This document shows positions 25,713 through 34,255 of a DNA stretch of 64,000 nucleotides, piece by piece; position 1 is the first letter of the stretch; each line of letters opens with the position of its first letter. The DNA is from Microbacterium kyungheense. GTDB lineage: Bacteria; Actinomycetota; Actinomycetes; Actinomycetales; Microbacteriaceae. A model generated the notes under the pieces. It searched no databases, was not told where the DNA came from, and saw only the letters and a list, made by a program, of their open reading frames with translations. The position numbers and the translations under genes are program-made. The DNA lies in assembly GCF_006783905.1 (NCBI RefSeq), contig NZ_VFPE01000004.1, positions 216,013 to 280,012 on the forward strand, in the 5' to 3' direction.

Positions 25713-28046
25713 GTGACCACTCCCGCTCCCACCTCAGTCGCCGATACCGTCGAGAACGCCGTCGCCACCCCCGACAAGGAGCAGCCGTACGCGGCGCTCG
25801 GTCTCAAGGACGACGAGTACGCGAAGATCCGCGAGATCCTCGGCCGCCGCCCCACGTCCGGCGAGCTGGCGATGTACTCCGTCATGTGGTCGGAGCACTG
25901 CTCGTACAAGTCGTCGAAGATCTATCTCCGCAAGTTCGGCGAGAAGGTCTCGGACGAGATGAAGGAACGGCTCATGGTCGGCATGGGCCAGAACGCCGGC
26001 GTCGTCGACATCGGCGAGGGCTGGGCCGTCACCTTCAAGGTCGAGTCGCACAACCACCCCAGCTACATCGAGCCGTTCCAGGGCGCCGCGACCGGCGTCG
26101 GCGGCATCGTGCGCGACATCATCTCGATGGGCGCGCGTCCGGTGGCCGTCATGGACCAGCTGCGCTTCGGCGACATCGCCGACCCCGACACCGCCCGCGT
26201 CGTGCACGGCGTCGTGAGCGGCATCAGCTTCTACGGCAACTGCCTGGGCCTGCCCAACATCGGCGGCGAGACGGTGTTCGACGCGGTCTACCAGGGCAAT
26301 CCGCTCGTCAACGCCCTCGCCGTGGGCGTTCTGCGCCATGAGGACCTCAAGCTCGCCAACGCCACCGGCGCCGGCAACAAGGTCGTGCTGTTCGGCGCCC
26401 GCACCGGCGGCGACGGCATCGGCGGCGCATCCATTCTCGCGTCCGACACGTTCTCGGAGGGCGGTCCCACCAAGCGCCCCGCCGTGCAGGTCGGCGACCC
26501 GTTCGCCGAGAAGGTGCTCATCGAGTGCTGCCTCGAGCTGTACAAGGACGAGCTCGTCGAGGCCATCCAGGACCTCGGCGCCGCAGGCATCTCGTGCGCG
26601 ACGAGCGAGCTGGCCGCCAACGGCGGCTCGGGCATGCGCGTCGACCTCGAGAACGTGCTGCTGCGCGACCCCACGCTCACGCCGGAGGAGATCCTCATGA
26701 GCGAGAGCCAGGAGCGCATGATGGCGATCGTCGCGCCCGAGAAGCTCGACGCGTTCCTGGCCGTCGTGAACAAGTGGGACGTCGAGACGAGCGTGCTCGG
26801 CGAGGTGACCGGCGACGGCCGCCTGCAGATCTTCTGGCACGGCGAAGAGATCGTAAACGTCGACCCGTCCACGGTCGCCGTCGACGGCCCGGTCTACGAG
26901 CGCCCGGTGGCGTACCCGGCCTGGATCGACGCACTGCGCGACGACTCGGCCTCGGCGCTCCCCCGCGCCACCGACGCCGAAACCCTGCGCGAGCAGTTCA
27001 CCCGGCTGGTCGCGAGCCCGAACCTCGCCGACACGTCGTGGATCACCAACCAGTACGACTACTACGTCATGGGCAACACGGCGCTGTCGTTCCCGGACGA
27101 CGCCGGCATGATCCGCGTCGACGAGCACTCCGGTCTGGGCTTCTCGATCGCGACGGACTGCAACGGCCGCTACTGCCAGCTCGACCCGTACCAGGGCGCG
27201 AAGCTGGCGCTGGCCGAGGCGTACCGCAACGTCGCCGTCTCGGGCGCGGTGCCCACCGCCGTCACCGACTGCCTCAACTTCGGCTCGCCCGAGAACCCCG
27301 AGGTCATGTGGCAGTTCTCACAGGCCGTCGACGGCCTGTCGGACGGATGCCTCGAACTCGGCGTGCCCGTCACCGGCGGGAACGTCTCGTTCTACAACCA
27401 GACCGGCGACCAGCCGATCTTCCCGACCCCGGTCGTGGGCGTCCTCGGCATCATCGACGACGTCGCCCGCCGCATCCCGTCGGGCTGGCAGGACGCCGGC
27501 GAGAACATCTACCTGCTCGGCGTCACCTCGACCGAGTTGTCGGGCTCGCAGTGGGCCGGCACGATCCACGGCCACCTCGGCGGTCGTCCGCCGGCGGTGG
27601 ACCTCTCGAACGAGAAGAAGCTCGCCGAGCTGCTGCATGCCGCCGGCCAGCAGTCACTCGTGTCGTCCGCGCACGACCTCTCGTCGGGCGGTCTCGCGCA
27701 GGCCCTCGCCGAGTCGGTCATGCGCTTCGGCATCGGCGCGCGCGTCTGGCTCGACGAGATCCAGGAGCGCGACGGAGTGGATGCCGCCACCGCCCTGTTC
27801 TCGGAGTCCACCGGCCGCGTCATCGTGAGCGTGCCCCGTGAGGACGACGTCAAGTTCCGCGGCCTGTGCGAGGGCCGGGGCTACCCGGTGCTGCGCATCG
27901 GCGTGACCGACCCCGCGGCGGACGGCGACGAGCCGGCGCTCGAGGTGCAGGGCCTGTTCACCGTGCCGCTCGCCGAGCTGCGCGGCTTGTCGACGTCGAC
28001 GCTGCCGGACGCCTTCGGCGCGACGGTCGTCGAGCCCGCGGCCTGA
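25713..28046 (+). CDS. purL: Phosphoribosylformylglycinamidine synthase subunit PurL
   Basis: ATP-dependent amidation of FGAR in purine biosynthesis; small-type PurL that works with PurQ and PurS. About 777 residues with [40 protein letters not shown], the dyad repeat [20 protein letters not shown], and [13 protein letters not shown]. The start is set at the GTG at 25713 ([11 protein letters not shown]), nine bases after GGAG; the ATG at 25698 has no ribosome site and would include that GGAG. purQ and purS are not in the window. Confidence 0.97.
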   Translation: MTTPAPTSVADTVENAVATPDKEQPYAALGLKDDEYAKIREILGRRPTSGELAMYSVMWSEHCSYKSSKIYLRKFGEKVSDEMKERLMVGMGQNAGVVDIGEGWAVTFKVESHNHPSYIEPFQGAATGVGGIVRDIISMGARPVAVMDQLRFGDIADPDTARVVHGVVSGISFYGNCLGLPNIGGETVFDAVYQGNPLVNALAVGVLRHEDLKLANATGAGNKVVLFGARTGGDGIGGASILASDTFSEGGPTKRPAVQVGDPFAEKVLIECCLELYKDELVEAIQDLGAAGISCATSELAANGGSGMRVDLENVLLRDPTLTPEEILMSESQERMMAIVAPEKLDAFLAVVNKWDVETSVLGEVTGDGRLQIFWHGEEIVNVDPSTVAVDGPVYERPVAYPAWIDALRDDSASALPRATDAETLREQFTRLVASPNLADTSWITNQYDYYVMGNTALSFPDDAGMIRVDEHSGLGFSIATDCNGRYCQLDPYQGAKLALAEAYRNVAVSGAVPTAVTDCLNFGSPENPEVMWQFSQAVDGLSDGCLELGVPVTGGNVSFYNQTGDQPIFPTPVVGVLGIIDDVARRIPSGWQDAGENIYLLGVTSTELSGSQWAGTIHGHLGGRPPAVDLSNEKKLAELLHAAGQQSLVSSAHDLSSGGLAQALAESVMRFGIGARVWLDEIQERDGVDAATALFSESTGRVIVSVPREDDVKFRGLCEGRGYPVLRIGVTDPAADGDEPALEVQGLFTVPLAELRGLSTSTLPDAFGATVVEPAA

Positions 28047-28107
28047 GCCTGCGGGTGCCGCGGCCGCCGGCATCCCTCGTCTTCTCGGTTTGGGGCGGAT
28101 TCGTTCC

Positions 28108-28136
28108 GTTTGGGGCGCACGTGGCGCGCCCCAAAC
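28108..28136 (+). terminator. purL terminator hairpin
   Basis: GTTTGGGGCGC (28108-28118) pairs perfectly with GCGCCCCAAAC (28126-28136) around a seven-base loop. A further GTTTGGGGCG copy at 28088-28097 and a partial complement at 28144-28153 could form alternative stems. It lies 60 bases after the purL stop. Confidence 0.65.
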
Positions 28137-28164
28137 GCGCGAAACGCGCCCCATACCCGAACAC

Positions 28165-28170
28165 TAGGAT
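28165..28170 (+). promoter_or_regulatory. Putative leaderless promoter of the 45-residue protein
   Basis: TAGGAT, six bases, then ATG at 28177; no Shine-Dalgarno. Confidence 0.4.
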
Positions 28171-28176
28171 TGAGCC

Positions 28177-28314
28177 ATGGCGGCGGACGACGACGAGTAC
28201 AGCGACTACAACGACGCCCGGCAGCGGCGCGTCAAGATCGTCGCGTGGGTGACGATCGTCGCCCTCATCCTCGTCGGCGGCGGGGCGACGGTGTTCGCCC
28301 TCCTGTTCGGCTGA
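28177..28314 (+). CDS. Small single-pass membrane protein (45 aa)
   Basis: Codes MAADDDEYSDYNDARQRRVK followed by one hydrophobic helix, IVAWVTIVALILVGGGATVF, and a three-residue end. Acidic cytoplasmic tail, basic pair, then the helix: a typical small actinobacterial membrane protein with N-inside orientation. The TANNNT-N6-ATG layout supports expression. Its TGA stop is itself the first three bases of the tandem repeat at 28312-28343. No function is known. Confidence 0.65.
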   Translation: MAADDDEYSDYNDARQRRVKIVAWVTIVALILVGGGATVFALLFG

Positions 28315-28343
28315 GCCGGTCGAAGCCTGAGCCTGTCGAAGCC
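28312..28343. repeat. Tandem pair of the dispersed repeat
   Basis: TGAGCCGGTCGAAGCC (28312-28327) and TGAGCCTGTCGAAGCC (28328-28343) are adjacent copies differing at one base. The unit is the same as that inside kdpB. Confidence 0.65.
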
Positions 28344-28413
28344 GGAAACCCCAGGCGACTGCGGCTTTCGCGGACGCCGGTGAGCCGGTAGCCTCCACGC
28401 AAGGAGGTCATCC

Positions 28414-28590
28414 ATGACCGGCACACCGTCCTTGTGGACCCGCATCCGCAACTTCGTCTCGCCGCCGCGCGAGAGCTACGACACGCGGACCGCGCGTCCG
28501 GGCGAGCCCGGGGCGGGGCCCGACAGCCCGGTGTACGAGGCGACCGACGGGCGCCGTCACGGCGGCACCATGCAGCTCGGCGGCCACTGA
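28414..28590 (+). CDS. Small hydrophilic protein (58 aa)
   Basis: Codes MTGTPSLWTRIRNFVSPPRE through GGTMQLGGH, 58 residues, with a strong AAGGAGG seven bases before the ATG. No membrane helix and no recognised domain. The good ribosome site and codon use support a real gene. Function unknown. Confidence 0.6.
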   Translation: MTGTPSLWTRIRNFVSPPRESYDTRTARPGEPGAGPDSPVYEATDGRRHGGTMQLGGH

Positions 28591-28632
28591 CCCACTGCTC
28601 AGCACACTCCCGGCCGCGCCGTCGCGCACCGC

Positions 28633-28647
28633 GGGTAGCATGACACT
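28633..28647 (+). promoter_or_regulatory. Leaderless promoter, copy 1 (TAGCATGACA)
   Basis: TAGCAT at 28633-28638, six bases (GACACT), then the GTG start. The ten bases TAGCATGACA recur before the paralogue at 29471. Confidence 0.5.
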
Positions 28648-29430
28648 GTGGAGCCGATCCTCCTCATCGTGGCGGGCTGGTGGTGGATCGTTCCGGCCGC
28701 CGCCGGCGCCGGAACGGCGACCTACGTCGGCCTGACGACACGCGGGCGCCGTGCGCGGCGACTCGAGCTCGATGCTGCCCGCCATGAGGAATCCCAGGCG
28801 TACCGCGCGCTCGTCGCCGCCAAGGCACAGGTGCGCATCGCGCAGGCCGACGCCATGACCGCGAAGGCACGGGCCGCGGCGCCGCAGGCGGCCGAGGCCC
28901 GGCGCGAGCTGCAGATCGCCCGGCAGTCCGAGAAGTCCGCCTCGCTCGCCCTGCGTGCGAGCCGCTCCCGTGTGAAGGCCGGGTACTCGCAGTACCGCAC
29001 CGCGTCCGCAGCCGATCCGCTGCCGATCGAGCGGCTGTGGGCGGAGCACGACGCGCTCAACACGCGCTGGCTGTCGTACGAGACCGACGTCGACAAGGCT
29101 CTGAAGTACTCGCAGGTGACCGACTCACGGCATCCGTCGACCGTCGTCTTCCTCCGCGCGCAGCGCGAGGCTCTCGCCAAGCGACCCACGCTGCGCGACC
29201 GGGTCACGCCCGCGCAGTACGTCGAGTACCGCGACGCCGTCCGCGTGATGCAGGCGGCCCTCGCCGAAGCGGAGCGCCAGGCGGGTGTGCCCGGCGCGGC
29301 ACCGCCAAGCGCGGCGGCCACGACCGCCGCCACCATCGGCGCGGCGGCGGCGATGATCGCCGAACTGGCCGACCGACTGCCGTCGATGATCCCGCGGATG
29401 CCGCCGTCGCGCCAGACGCCGCCCACCTGA
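28648..29430 (+). CDS. Membrane-anchored helical protein, paralogue of the next gene
   Basis: Protein of 260 residues: one N-terminal membrane helix (IVPAAAGAGTATYVGL region), then long alanine- and arginine-rich helices (RRLELDAARHEESQAYRALV; ALVAAKAQVRIAQADAMTAK), then a conserved block ERLWAEHDALNTRWLSYETD with VVFLRAQREALAKRP, and an alanine-rich tail. The block recurs in the next gene as ERLFATHDAVTARWLEYELD. Likely a coiled-coil envelope protein; no known family recognised. The GTG start has no SD and fits leaderless translation. Confidence 0.75.
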   Translation: MEPILLIVAGWWWIVPAAAGAGTATYVGLTTRGRRARRLELDAARHEESQAYRALVAAKAQVRIAQADAMTAKARAAAPQAAEARRELQIARQSEKSASLALRASRSRVKAGYSQYRTASAADPLPIERLWAEHDALNTRWLSYETDVDKALKYSQVTDSRHPSTVVFLRAQREALAKRPTLRDRVTPAQYVEYRDAVRVMQAALAEAERQAGVPGAAPPSAAATTAATIGAAAAMIAELADRLPSMIPRMPPSRQTPPT

Positions 29431-29470
29431 CAGCCTGCTCCGGACCCGACACAGGGCCGGTGTCGGCCGT

Positions 29471-29482
29471 TAGCATGACAGG
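29471..29482 (+). promoter_or_regulatory. Leaderless promoter, copy 2 (TAGCATGACA)
   Basis: TAGCAT at 29471-29476, six bases (GACAGG), then GTG at 29483, mirroring the promoter of the preceding paralogue. Confidence 0.5.
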
Positions 29483-30424
29483 GTGGATGAGGTCCTCCAG
29501 TCGGTCTTCACATGGATCGGCAACAACTGGTGGGTCGGCTTCGTGGCCTTGGGTGTGGTCGGGACGATCGGCCGACGCTGGGAGATCGGTGCGCGGCGCC
29601 GTCACCAGCGTCGCCTCGAGGTGCTCCATGCCAAGGCCGAGCTCAAGTCCGCGCAGGCGGCGGCCCGCGGCAAGGCGGTGCCGGCGGCATCCCTCCCCGC
29701 CTTCACGTCACCCACCGCGACAGTGGGCACGCCGGAGGCGCCGGCCCGCGAGACGCAGGCCACGCAGCTGGAGCGGCTGTTCGCCACTCACGACGCCGTG
29801 ACCGCCCGCTGGCTGGAGTACGAGCTCGACGTCGCCAAGATCATCGCGTTCCCCGCCATGAGCGATGGGCGGCAGCCGCTGACGGCGGCGTTCCTGCGCG
29901 CCAAGCGCGTCGCCGACGGGCTGCGGCCCGCGTCATCGAAGGCCAAGCTCACCAAGGAGCAGCTCGCCGAGTACCGCAACGCGGTCGCCGACTTCGAAGT
30001 CGCCTTCGACGTCGCCGAGCGCGATGCGCGGCGCCTGCGCGACTCCGGGTTCACCGAAGTCGAGCGCAAGCGCCTCGACACCGCCAAGAAGCTGCTCACC
30101 GTCGCGATCGACGAAGCGGCGACGCCGGCGGAGCGACAGCTCGCCTACCGGCGGGTGCGCGAGGAGCTCGACGGGCTCATCTCGATCTCGGACGAGGCCA
30201 TCGAGGTGCTCGAGAACAAGGTGATGCTCGAGCTCGGTCCGACCACGGCTCCGTCGGTGGATGCCGCCGCCCCCGCGGAGCCGTCCGCCGCGGCTCCCGC
30301 GCCCGAGCCGCTGCACGCTCCCACGCGTCCGGCCACGACACCGCCGCCCGCTCAATGGCCGATTCCGGCGCGGGGCAACGGCGACGCTCCGGGCCGCGTG
30401 ATCCACCCCAAGCCTCCGCGCTGA
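29483..30424 (+). CDS. Membrane-anchored helical protein, paralogue of the previous gene
   Basis: Protein of 313 residues: N-terminal membrane helix (WWVGFVALGVVGTIGRRWEI), a linker, then the shared block ERLFATHDAVTARWLEYELD and TAAFLRAKRVADGLRPASSK, long helices (DFEVAFDVAERDARRLRDSG; RRVREELDGLISISDEAIEV), and a proline-rich tail ending near VIHPKPPR. The duplicated gene keeps the same promoter decamer, so the pair is likely co-expressed and may hetero-oligomerise. Function unknown. Confidence 0.75.
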   Translation: MDEVLQSVFTWIGNNWWVGFVALGVVGTIGRRWEIGARRRHQRRLEVLHAKAELKSAQAAARGKAVPAASLPAFTSPTATVGTPEAPARETQATQLERLFATHDAVTARWLEYELDVAKIIAFPAMSDGRQPLTAAFLRAKRVADGLRPASSKAKLTKEQLAEYRNAVADFEVAFDVAERDARRLRDSGFTEVERKRLDTAKKLLTVAIDEAATPAERQLAYRRVREELDGLISISDEAIEVLENKVMLELGPTTAPSVDAAAPAEPSAAAPAPEPLHAPTRPATTPPPAQWPIPARGNGDAPGRVIHPKPPR

Positions 30425-30437
30425 CCTTCTGCTGCGC

Positions 30438-31511
30438 TCAGCGAGCGGGATCGTCGGCGCGGGCGTCGATCCAGGCGTCGATGCGCGCGAACCAGTCGAA
30501 CAGCCACCGCGCCTGCGCCTCGGCGCCGGCCGGGATCTCGGATCGCGGCACCCGCCACGCCCGCATCGTGATCCCCTTGTCCATCGGCAGCTCGCGCCAG
30601 ATGTCGCGCAGGGTCTGCAGGCGGTCCAGCCCGGTGTGGGCGATGAACACGACGTCGGCATCCGGCGCGGCGTTCAGCGCGGCATGCATGCCGCCCGGCT
30701 GCGGCGCCATGACGTGCCGCATCGCCTCAGCGCGCTTCGCCATGTCCTCGCGCCCGGCGTCGCGCAGCCGTCTGATGCGTGACGCACGGCGGGCGACGCT
30801 CACGTTGCCGCCCTCGGGGAAGATGACGAACGCGTCCTCGGGGCCGAGACCCGTCGCGAGCCCCGCGAGCGCCTCTTCGACGCGCACTCCGCCGCCCCTC
30901 GGCACGCGGCCGAACCCCGACGGCACGATGAACTCGGCCGGAATGCGGTGCAGCAGGATGTCGATCGCGGGATCCCACTGCAGCGTGTACTTCAGCACGA
31001 TGCGCGGGCGGCGGGCGGCTTCGTTCCAGAGCGTGTGGATCAGGATGAACGAGTCTCCGGGACCACCGTGGCGACTCGCGACGATGAGAGGCTCGTCGGC
31101 GGCGAACAGGCCGTCGAAGGCCGCGCGGGCGGTCGCGGCATCCCGGGAGTCCGATCCCGATGTCGTGATCGTCAGGCGCAGCACGCTGCCGAAGATGCGG
31201 AACAGCACCCGCAGAGCCCATCCGCCCAGCCGGTAGTGCGCGGCGACGAACGCCGGACGCCGGAGCGCGTACCCGAAGCCCGAGCCGATCCAGAGGCCGA
31301 ACATCGCGATCACCAGCATCGCGTCCCACAGCAGGTAGACCGTGACGAGCCACAGGACGCGGACGAGCCGGAACCGTCCGGGCACGAGAGAGGTCAGCGC
31401 CAGCGCGATCAGCAGCCACAGCGGCGTGAGGTCGAACATCACGATGGCGGCCACGATCACCAGCGGGGCGAGCACGAGGCGGCGCAGCCACGTGGGCGGC
31501 AGCCAGGTCAT
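30438..31511 (-). CDS. 1-acylglycerol-3-phosphate acyltransferase-like protein (PlsC family)
   Basis: Protein of 357 residues. Two or three N-terminal membrane helices (LVLAPLVIVAAIVMFDLTPL and following) precede the acyltransferase domain. Motif I is SRHGGPGDSFI (the H-x4-D catalytic pair) and motif III is VIFPEGGNVS. It probably acylates lysophospholipids or a related glycolipid at the membrane. It overlaps the patatin gene by four bases (ATGA), so a deacylase and an acyltransferase are made together, suggesting lipid remodelling. Confidence 0.85.
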   Translation of the reverse strand: MTWLPPTWLRRLVLAPLVIVAAIVMFDLTPLWLLIALALTSLVPGRFRLVRVLWLVTVYLLWDAMLVIAMFGLWIGSGFGYALRRPAFVAAHYRLGGWALRVLFRIFGSVLRLTITTSGSDSRDAATARAAFDGLFAADEPLIVASRHGGPGDSFILIHTLWNEAARRPRIVLKYTLQWDPAIDILLHRIPAEFIVPSGFGRVPRGGGVRVEEALAGLATGLGPEDAFVIFPEGGNVSVARRASRIRRLRDAGREDMAKRAEAMRHVMAPQPGGMHAALNAAPDADVVFIAHTGLDRLQTLRDIWRELPMDKGITMRAWRVPRSEIPAGAEAQARWLFDWFARIDAWIDARADDPAR

Positions 31512-32350
31512 CCGCCCTCGCCCCGCCCGACGCCCCGCTCGTCGAGGAAGTGCCGGCTCGCGTCGTAGGCGGCGTCGATGCGGCGCCGCACCGTGGTCAT
31601 GCGCCGGTACGACATCAGCGAGTCGTCGCCGTCGAGCGCCCCGCCGGAGGGAAGCACGTGGATGGCGACGCCCGCGGGCAGGTTCGCCATGTCGTGCGCG
31701 TAGCGGTGGCGCCGGGCGATCTCGAACGCGACGCGCGCCGTGTCGACCGCTGACCGGGGCGCCTCGAGCGGCGTCTCGATGCGCCCCACCTGCAGCACGA
31801 ACACCGTGCGCGCTCCGGCAGCCACCGCCTGTGCGATGGGGATGGAGTTGACGATCCCGCCGTCGATGAAGTGCTCGTCGCCGATGCGCGTGGGCGGCAG
31901 CAGCCCCGGGACCGAGGCCGACGCCAGCACTGCGTCGATGAGCGGCCCCGAGTCGAACACGTGCTCGGCGGCCCGCTCGATGCTGGCGGCGACGACGCGC
32001 AGCGGCACCGCGAGGTCCTCGAACCGGGTGCCGGCGCCGAGCGCACGTTCGAGCAGGTGCCGCAGCGGCGCCGGCGAGTTGAGGTGCGTGCGGGTCTTGA
32101 TCAGCCGCCCGAACTGGGTGAACAGCGACTCGCCGTAGACGGCGTTCGCCTCCGGTGACGTCCAGGCGTCGAGCAGCCGGTCGATGACGGCGGGTGTCGG
32201 ATCGGAGGCGACGAGCGCGCCGTTGATCGCGCCGATCGACGTGCCCACCACGAGGTCGGGGCGGATGCCGCGTTCGAGCAGGGCGCGCAGCATCCCGATC
32301 TCCACTGCGCCGCGGACACCGCCGCCGCCCAGCACGAACGCGACCGTCAT
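31508..32350 (-). CDS. Patatin-like phospholipase
   Basis: Protein of 280 residues. The patatin oxyanion loop is LGGGGVRGAVEIG, the nucleophile elbow is VVGTSIGAINGAL, and the catalytic Asp is in HFIDGGIVNSIPI: the complete Ser-Asp dyad of soluble bacterial patatins. No signal peptide. The ATG at 32350 is preceded by TAGGGT and six bases, a leaderless layout; a GTG two codons upstream would fall in that spacer. First gene of a two-gene operon with the PlsC-like enzyme. Confidence 0.92.
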   Translation of the reverse strand: MTVAFVLGGGGVRGAVEIGMLRALLERGIRPDLVVGTSIGAINGALVASDPTPAVIDRLLDAWTSPEANAVYGESLFTQFGRLIKTRTHLNSPAPLRHLLERALGAGTRFEDLAVPLRVVAASIERAAEHVFDSGPLIDAVLASASVPGLLPPTRIGDEHFIDGGIVNSIPIAQAVAAGARTVFVLQVGRIETPLEAPRSAVDTARVAFEIARRHRYAHDMANLPAGVAIHVLPSGGALDGDDSLMSYRRMTTVRRRIDAAYDASRHFLDERGVGRGEGG

Positions 32351-32362
32351 GCCCACACCCTA
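32351..32362 (-). promoter_or_regulatory. Putative leaderless promoter of the patatin operon
   Basis: On the minus strand TAGGGT (32357-32362) is followed by GTGGGC and the ATG; no Shine-Dalgarno. Confidence 0.4.
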
Positions 32363-32399
32363 CGGGGCGGGGGCACGACGGCCGCGGCAGTCGATCGTG

Positions 32400-33290
32400 T
32401 CAGCGTGTGAGGCTGTCGACGTAGTCCTGGTTGTCGGCGACCCACTCGGCGACGACGGGGCCGTAGTCGTCGCCGTCGTAGGCGCCGAACATGGCGTCCT
32501 CGAGCGAGTACAGCAGCTCGTTGTCCATCCGGAACGCCTCCAGCCACGCCGCGACCTCGGGGAACTCGTCCGCGAAGCCCGTCGAGGTCACCGTGTGGAT
32601 CCCCTCGGCGTCGCCGAGCAGACCGTCGGGGTCTTCGAGGTCCTTGATCGGGAACGCGTTGTACGCCCAGTGCGGGCGCCACAGCGTCACCGCGACGTCG
32701 CGCCCGGCATCCATCGCCGCCTGCAGCTCGGTGAGCATCGCCGGCGTCGACGAGGTCACGAACTGCATGCCCTCCAGCCCGTAGCCGGGGATCACGTCGT
32801 TCTGCGTGACGGTCACCAGGCCCGAGCCCGACTCGATGCCCACCAGGCGGTTGCCGAACAGGTCGGCGTTGGCGGCCAGCTCGGTGAGCGAGTCGATGGG
32901 GGCGTCCTCGTTCACCGCGATGGTGAGCTTGGCCTCGTCGTTCCACGCCCCGAGGTCGACGAGGTCGTCGCCGTACGTCTCCATGTACTCGGCGTGCGTC
33001 AGCGGCAGCCACGTGTCGAGCGTCAGGTCGTAGTCGCCCTTGGCGATGCCGGTGTAGGCGGCAGCCGGGTCGGCGTACACGAGGTCGACGGCGTATCCCT
33101 CGTCCTCGAGCACCGCCTTCCACAGCTCGGACGCGGCGATGCCCTCGTCCCAGCCGTTGAAGACGGCCACGGTGATGCGGCCCTTCGTGTCGTCGCCGCC
33201 GACTCCGGTCTGGGCGCCGGCGCCGTTCACGAGCAGCGCGGCGGTCCCCGCGAGGGCGAGGCCGGCGGCGATCATGCGTCGCTTCGTCAT
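32400..33290 (-). CDS. Glycine betaine/choline ABC transporter substrate-binding protein (OpuAC/ProX)
   Basis: Protein of 296 residues in the OpuAC family. Aromatic cage segments are visible: VAVFNGWDEGIAASELWKAV, LTLDTWLPLTHAEYMETYG and VTLWRPHWAYNAFPIKDLED. The signal peptide MTKRRMIAAGLALAGTAALL VNGAGA has no lipobox cysteine, unusual for a Gram-positive binding protein, so anchoring may be lost or replaced by contact with the permease. It is third in the betaine operon, 17 bases after the permease gene. It binds a quaternary-ammonium osmoprotectant outside the membrane. Confidence 0.92.
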   Translation of the reverse strand: MTKRRMIAAGLALAGTAALLVNGAGAQTGVGGDDTKGRITVAVFNGWDEGIAASELWKAVLEDEGYAVDLVYADPAAAYTGIAKGDYDLTLDTWLPLTHAEYMETYGDDLVDLGAWNDEAKLTIAVNEDAPIDSLTELAANADLFGNRLVGIESGSGLVTVTQNDVIPGYGLEGMQFVTSSTPAMLTELQAAMDAGRDVAVTLWRPHWAYNAFPIKDLEDPDGLLGDAEGIHTVTSTGFADEFPEVAAWLEAFRMDNELLYSLEDAMFGAYDGDDYGPVVAEWVADNQDYVDSLTR

Positions 33291-33307
33291 GTGCGTGTCC
33301 TCTCGGT

Positions 33308-34255
33308 TCAGACGGTGACCGGCTGGCGGTCGTCGGCGAGGTCGGGGATGGATGCCGCCGGCTGCGGCTGCTCGACGGCCGGGGACTCGGCGGTGGCGGC
33401 ATCCCGCGAGGTCTGCGGCCTGCGCTCGCGCGGCACCGCGAATCCCGACGTCACGCGGTCGAGGATCATCGCGAGGATGACGACCGACAGGCCCGCCTCG
33501 ACGCCCAGGGCGATGTCGATGCGGCTGAGGCTCTGCACGACGGCCCCGCCCAGGCCGCCGGCGCCGACCATGCCGGCGATGACGACCATCGACAGGCTCA
33601 GCATGATCACCTGGTTGACGCCGGCCATGATGCTGGGCATCGCGAGCGGCAGCTGGATCTGACGCAGGATGCGTCCGGGCGACGCGCCGAACGCGTGCCC
33701 CGCCTCGACGATCTCGGCGTCGACGCCGCGGATGCCGAGCTCGGTGAGGCGCACGCCGGGGGCGAGCGCGAACACGATCGTCGCGACCATGCCGGGCACC
33801 GGACCCACCCCGAAGATCAGCATCGCGGGGATGAGGTACACGAACGCGGGCATCGTCTGCAGGAAGTCCAGCACCGGACGCAGCACCGCCGACACCCGGT
33901 CGCTGCGCGCGGCCCAGATGCCCAACGGCACGGCGATCGCGATGGCCACGACGGCGGCGAGGATCACGAGGGCCAGCGAGTCCATCGCGTTCGACCACTG
34001 GCCGACCGCGACGATCACGAGCAGACCGAGGGCACTGCCGACGGCCAGCACGAGTCCCCTCGACCAGTAGGCGAACGCGGCGATCACGAGGATCACCGCC
34101 CAGAAGGGCGGCGTCGACAGCGACGCGTCGAGCCAGTCGTACAGGCCGCCGAAGATGACGGCGACCACGTCGAAGAAGCCCCCGAGCGCGTCGATGACCC
34201 AGCGCACGGCCGCCTCGACGACGTCGCCGAGCGGAAGGCGGAAGAACTCGTTCAT
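33308..34255 (-). CDS. Glycine betaine/choline ABC transporter permease (ProW/OpuAB)
   Basis: Protein of 315 residues with seven or so helices. The EAA-type loop is EAGHAFGASPGRILRQIQLP; conserved LQTMPAFVYLIPAMLIFGVG and VNQVIMLSLSMVVIAGMVGA identify the ProW family. A hydrophilic tail of about 45 residues (RRPQTSRDAATAESPAVEQP) extends the C-terminus. It overlaps the ATPase gene by four bases. Confidence 0.95.
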   Translation of the reverse strand: MNEFFRLPLGDVVEAAVRWVIDALGGFFDVVAVIFGGLYDWLDASLSTPPFWAVILVIAAFAYWSRGLVLAVGSALGLLVIVAVGQWSNAMDSLALVILAAVVAIAIAVPLGIWAARSDRVSAVLRPVLDFLQTMPAFVYLIPAMLIFGVGPVPGMVATIVFALAPGVRLTELGIRGVDAEIVEAGHAFGASPGRILRQIQLPLAMPSIMAGVNQVIMLSLSMVVIAGMVGAGGLGGAVVQSLSRIDIALGVEAGLSVVILAMILDRVTSGFAVPRERRPQTSRDAATAESPAVEQPQPAASIPDLADDRQPVTV

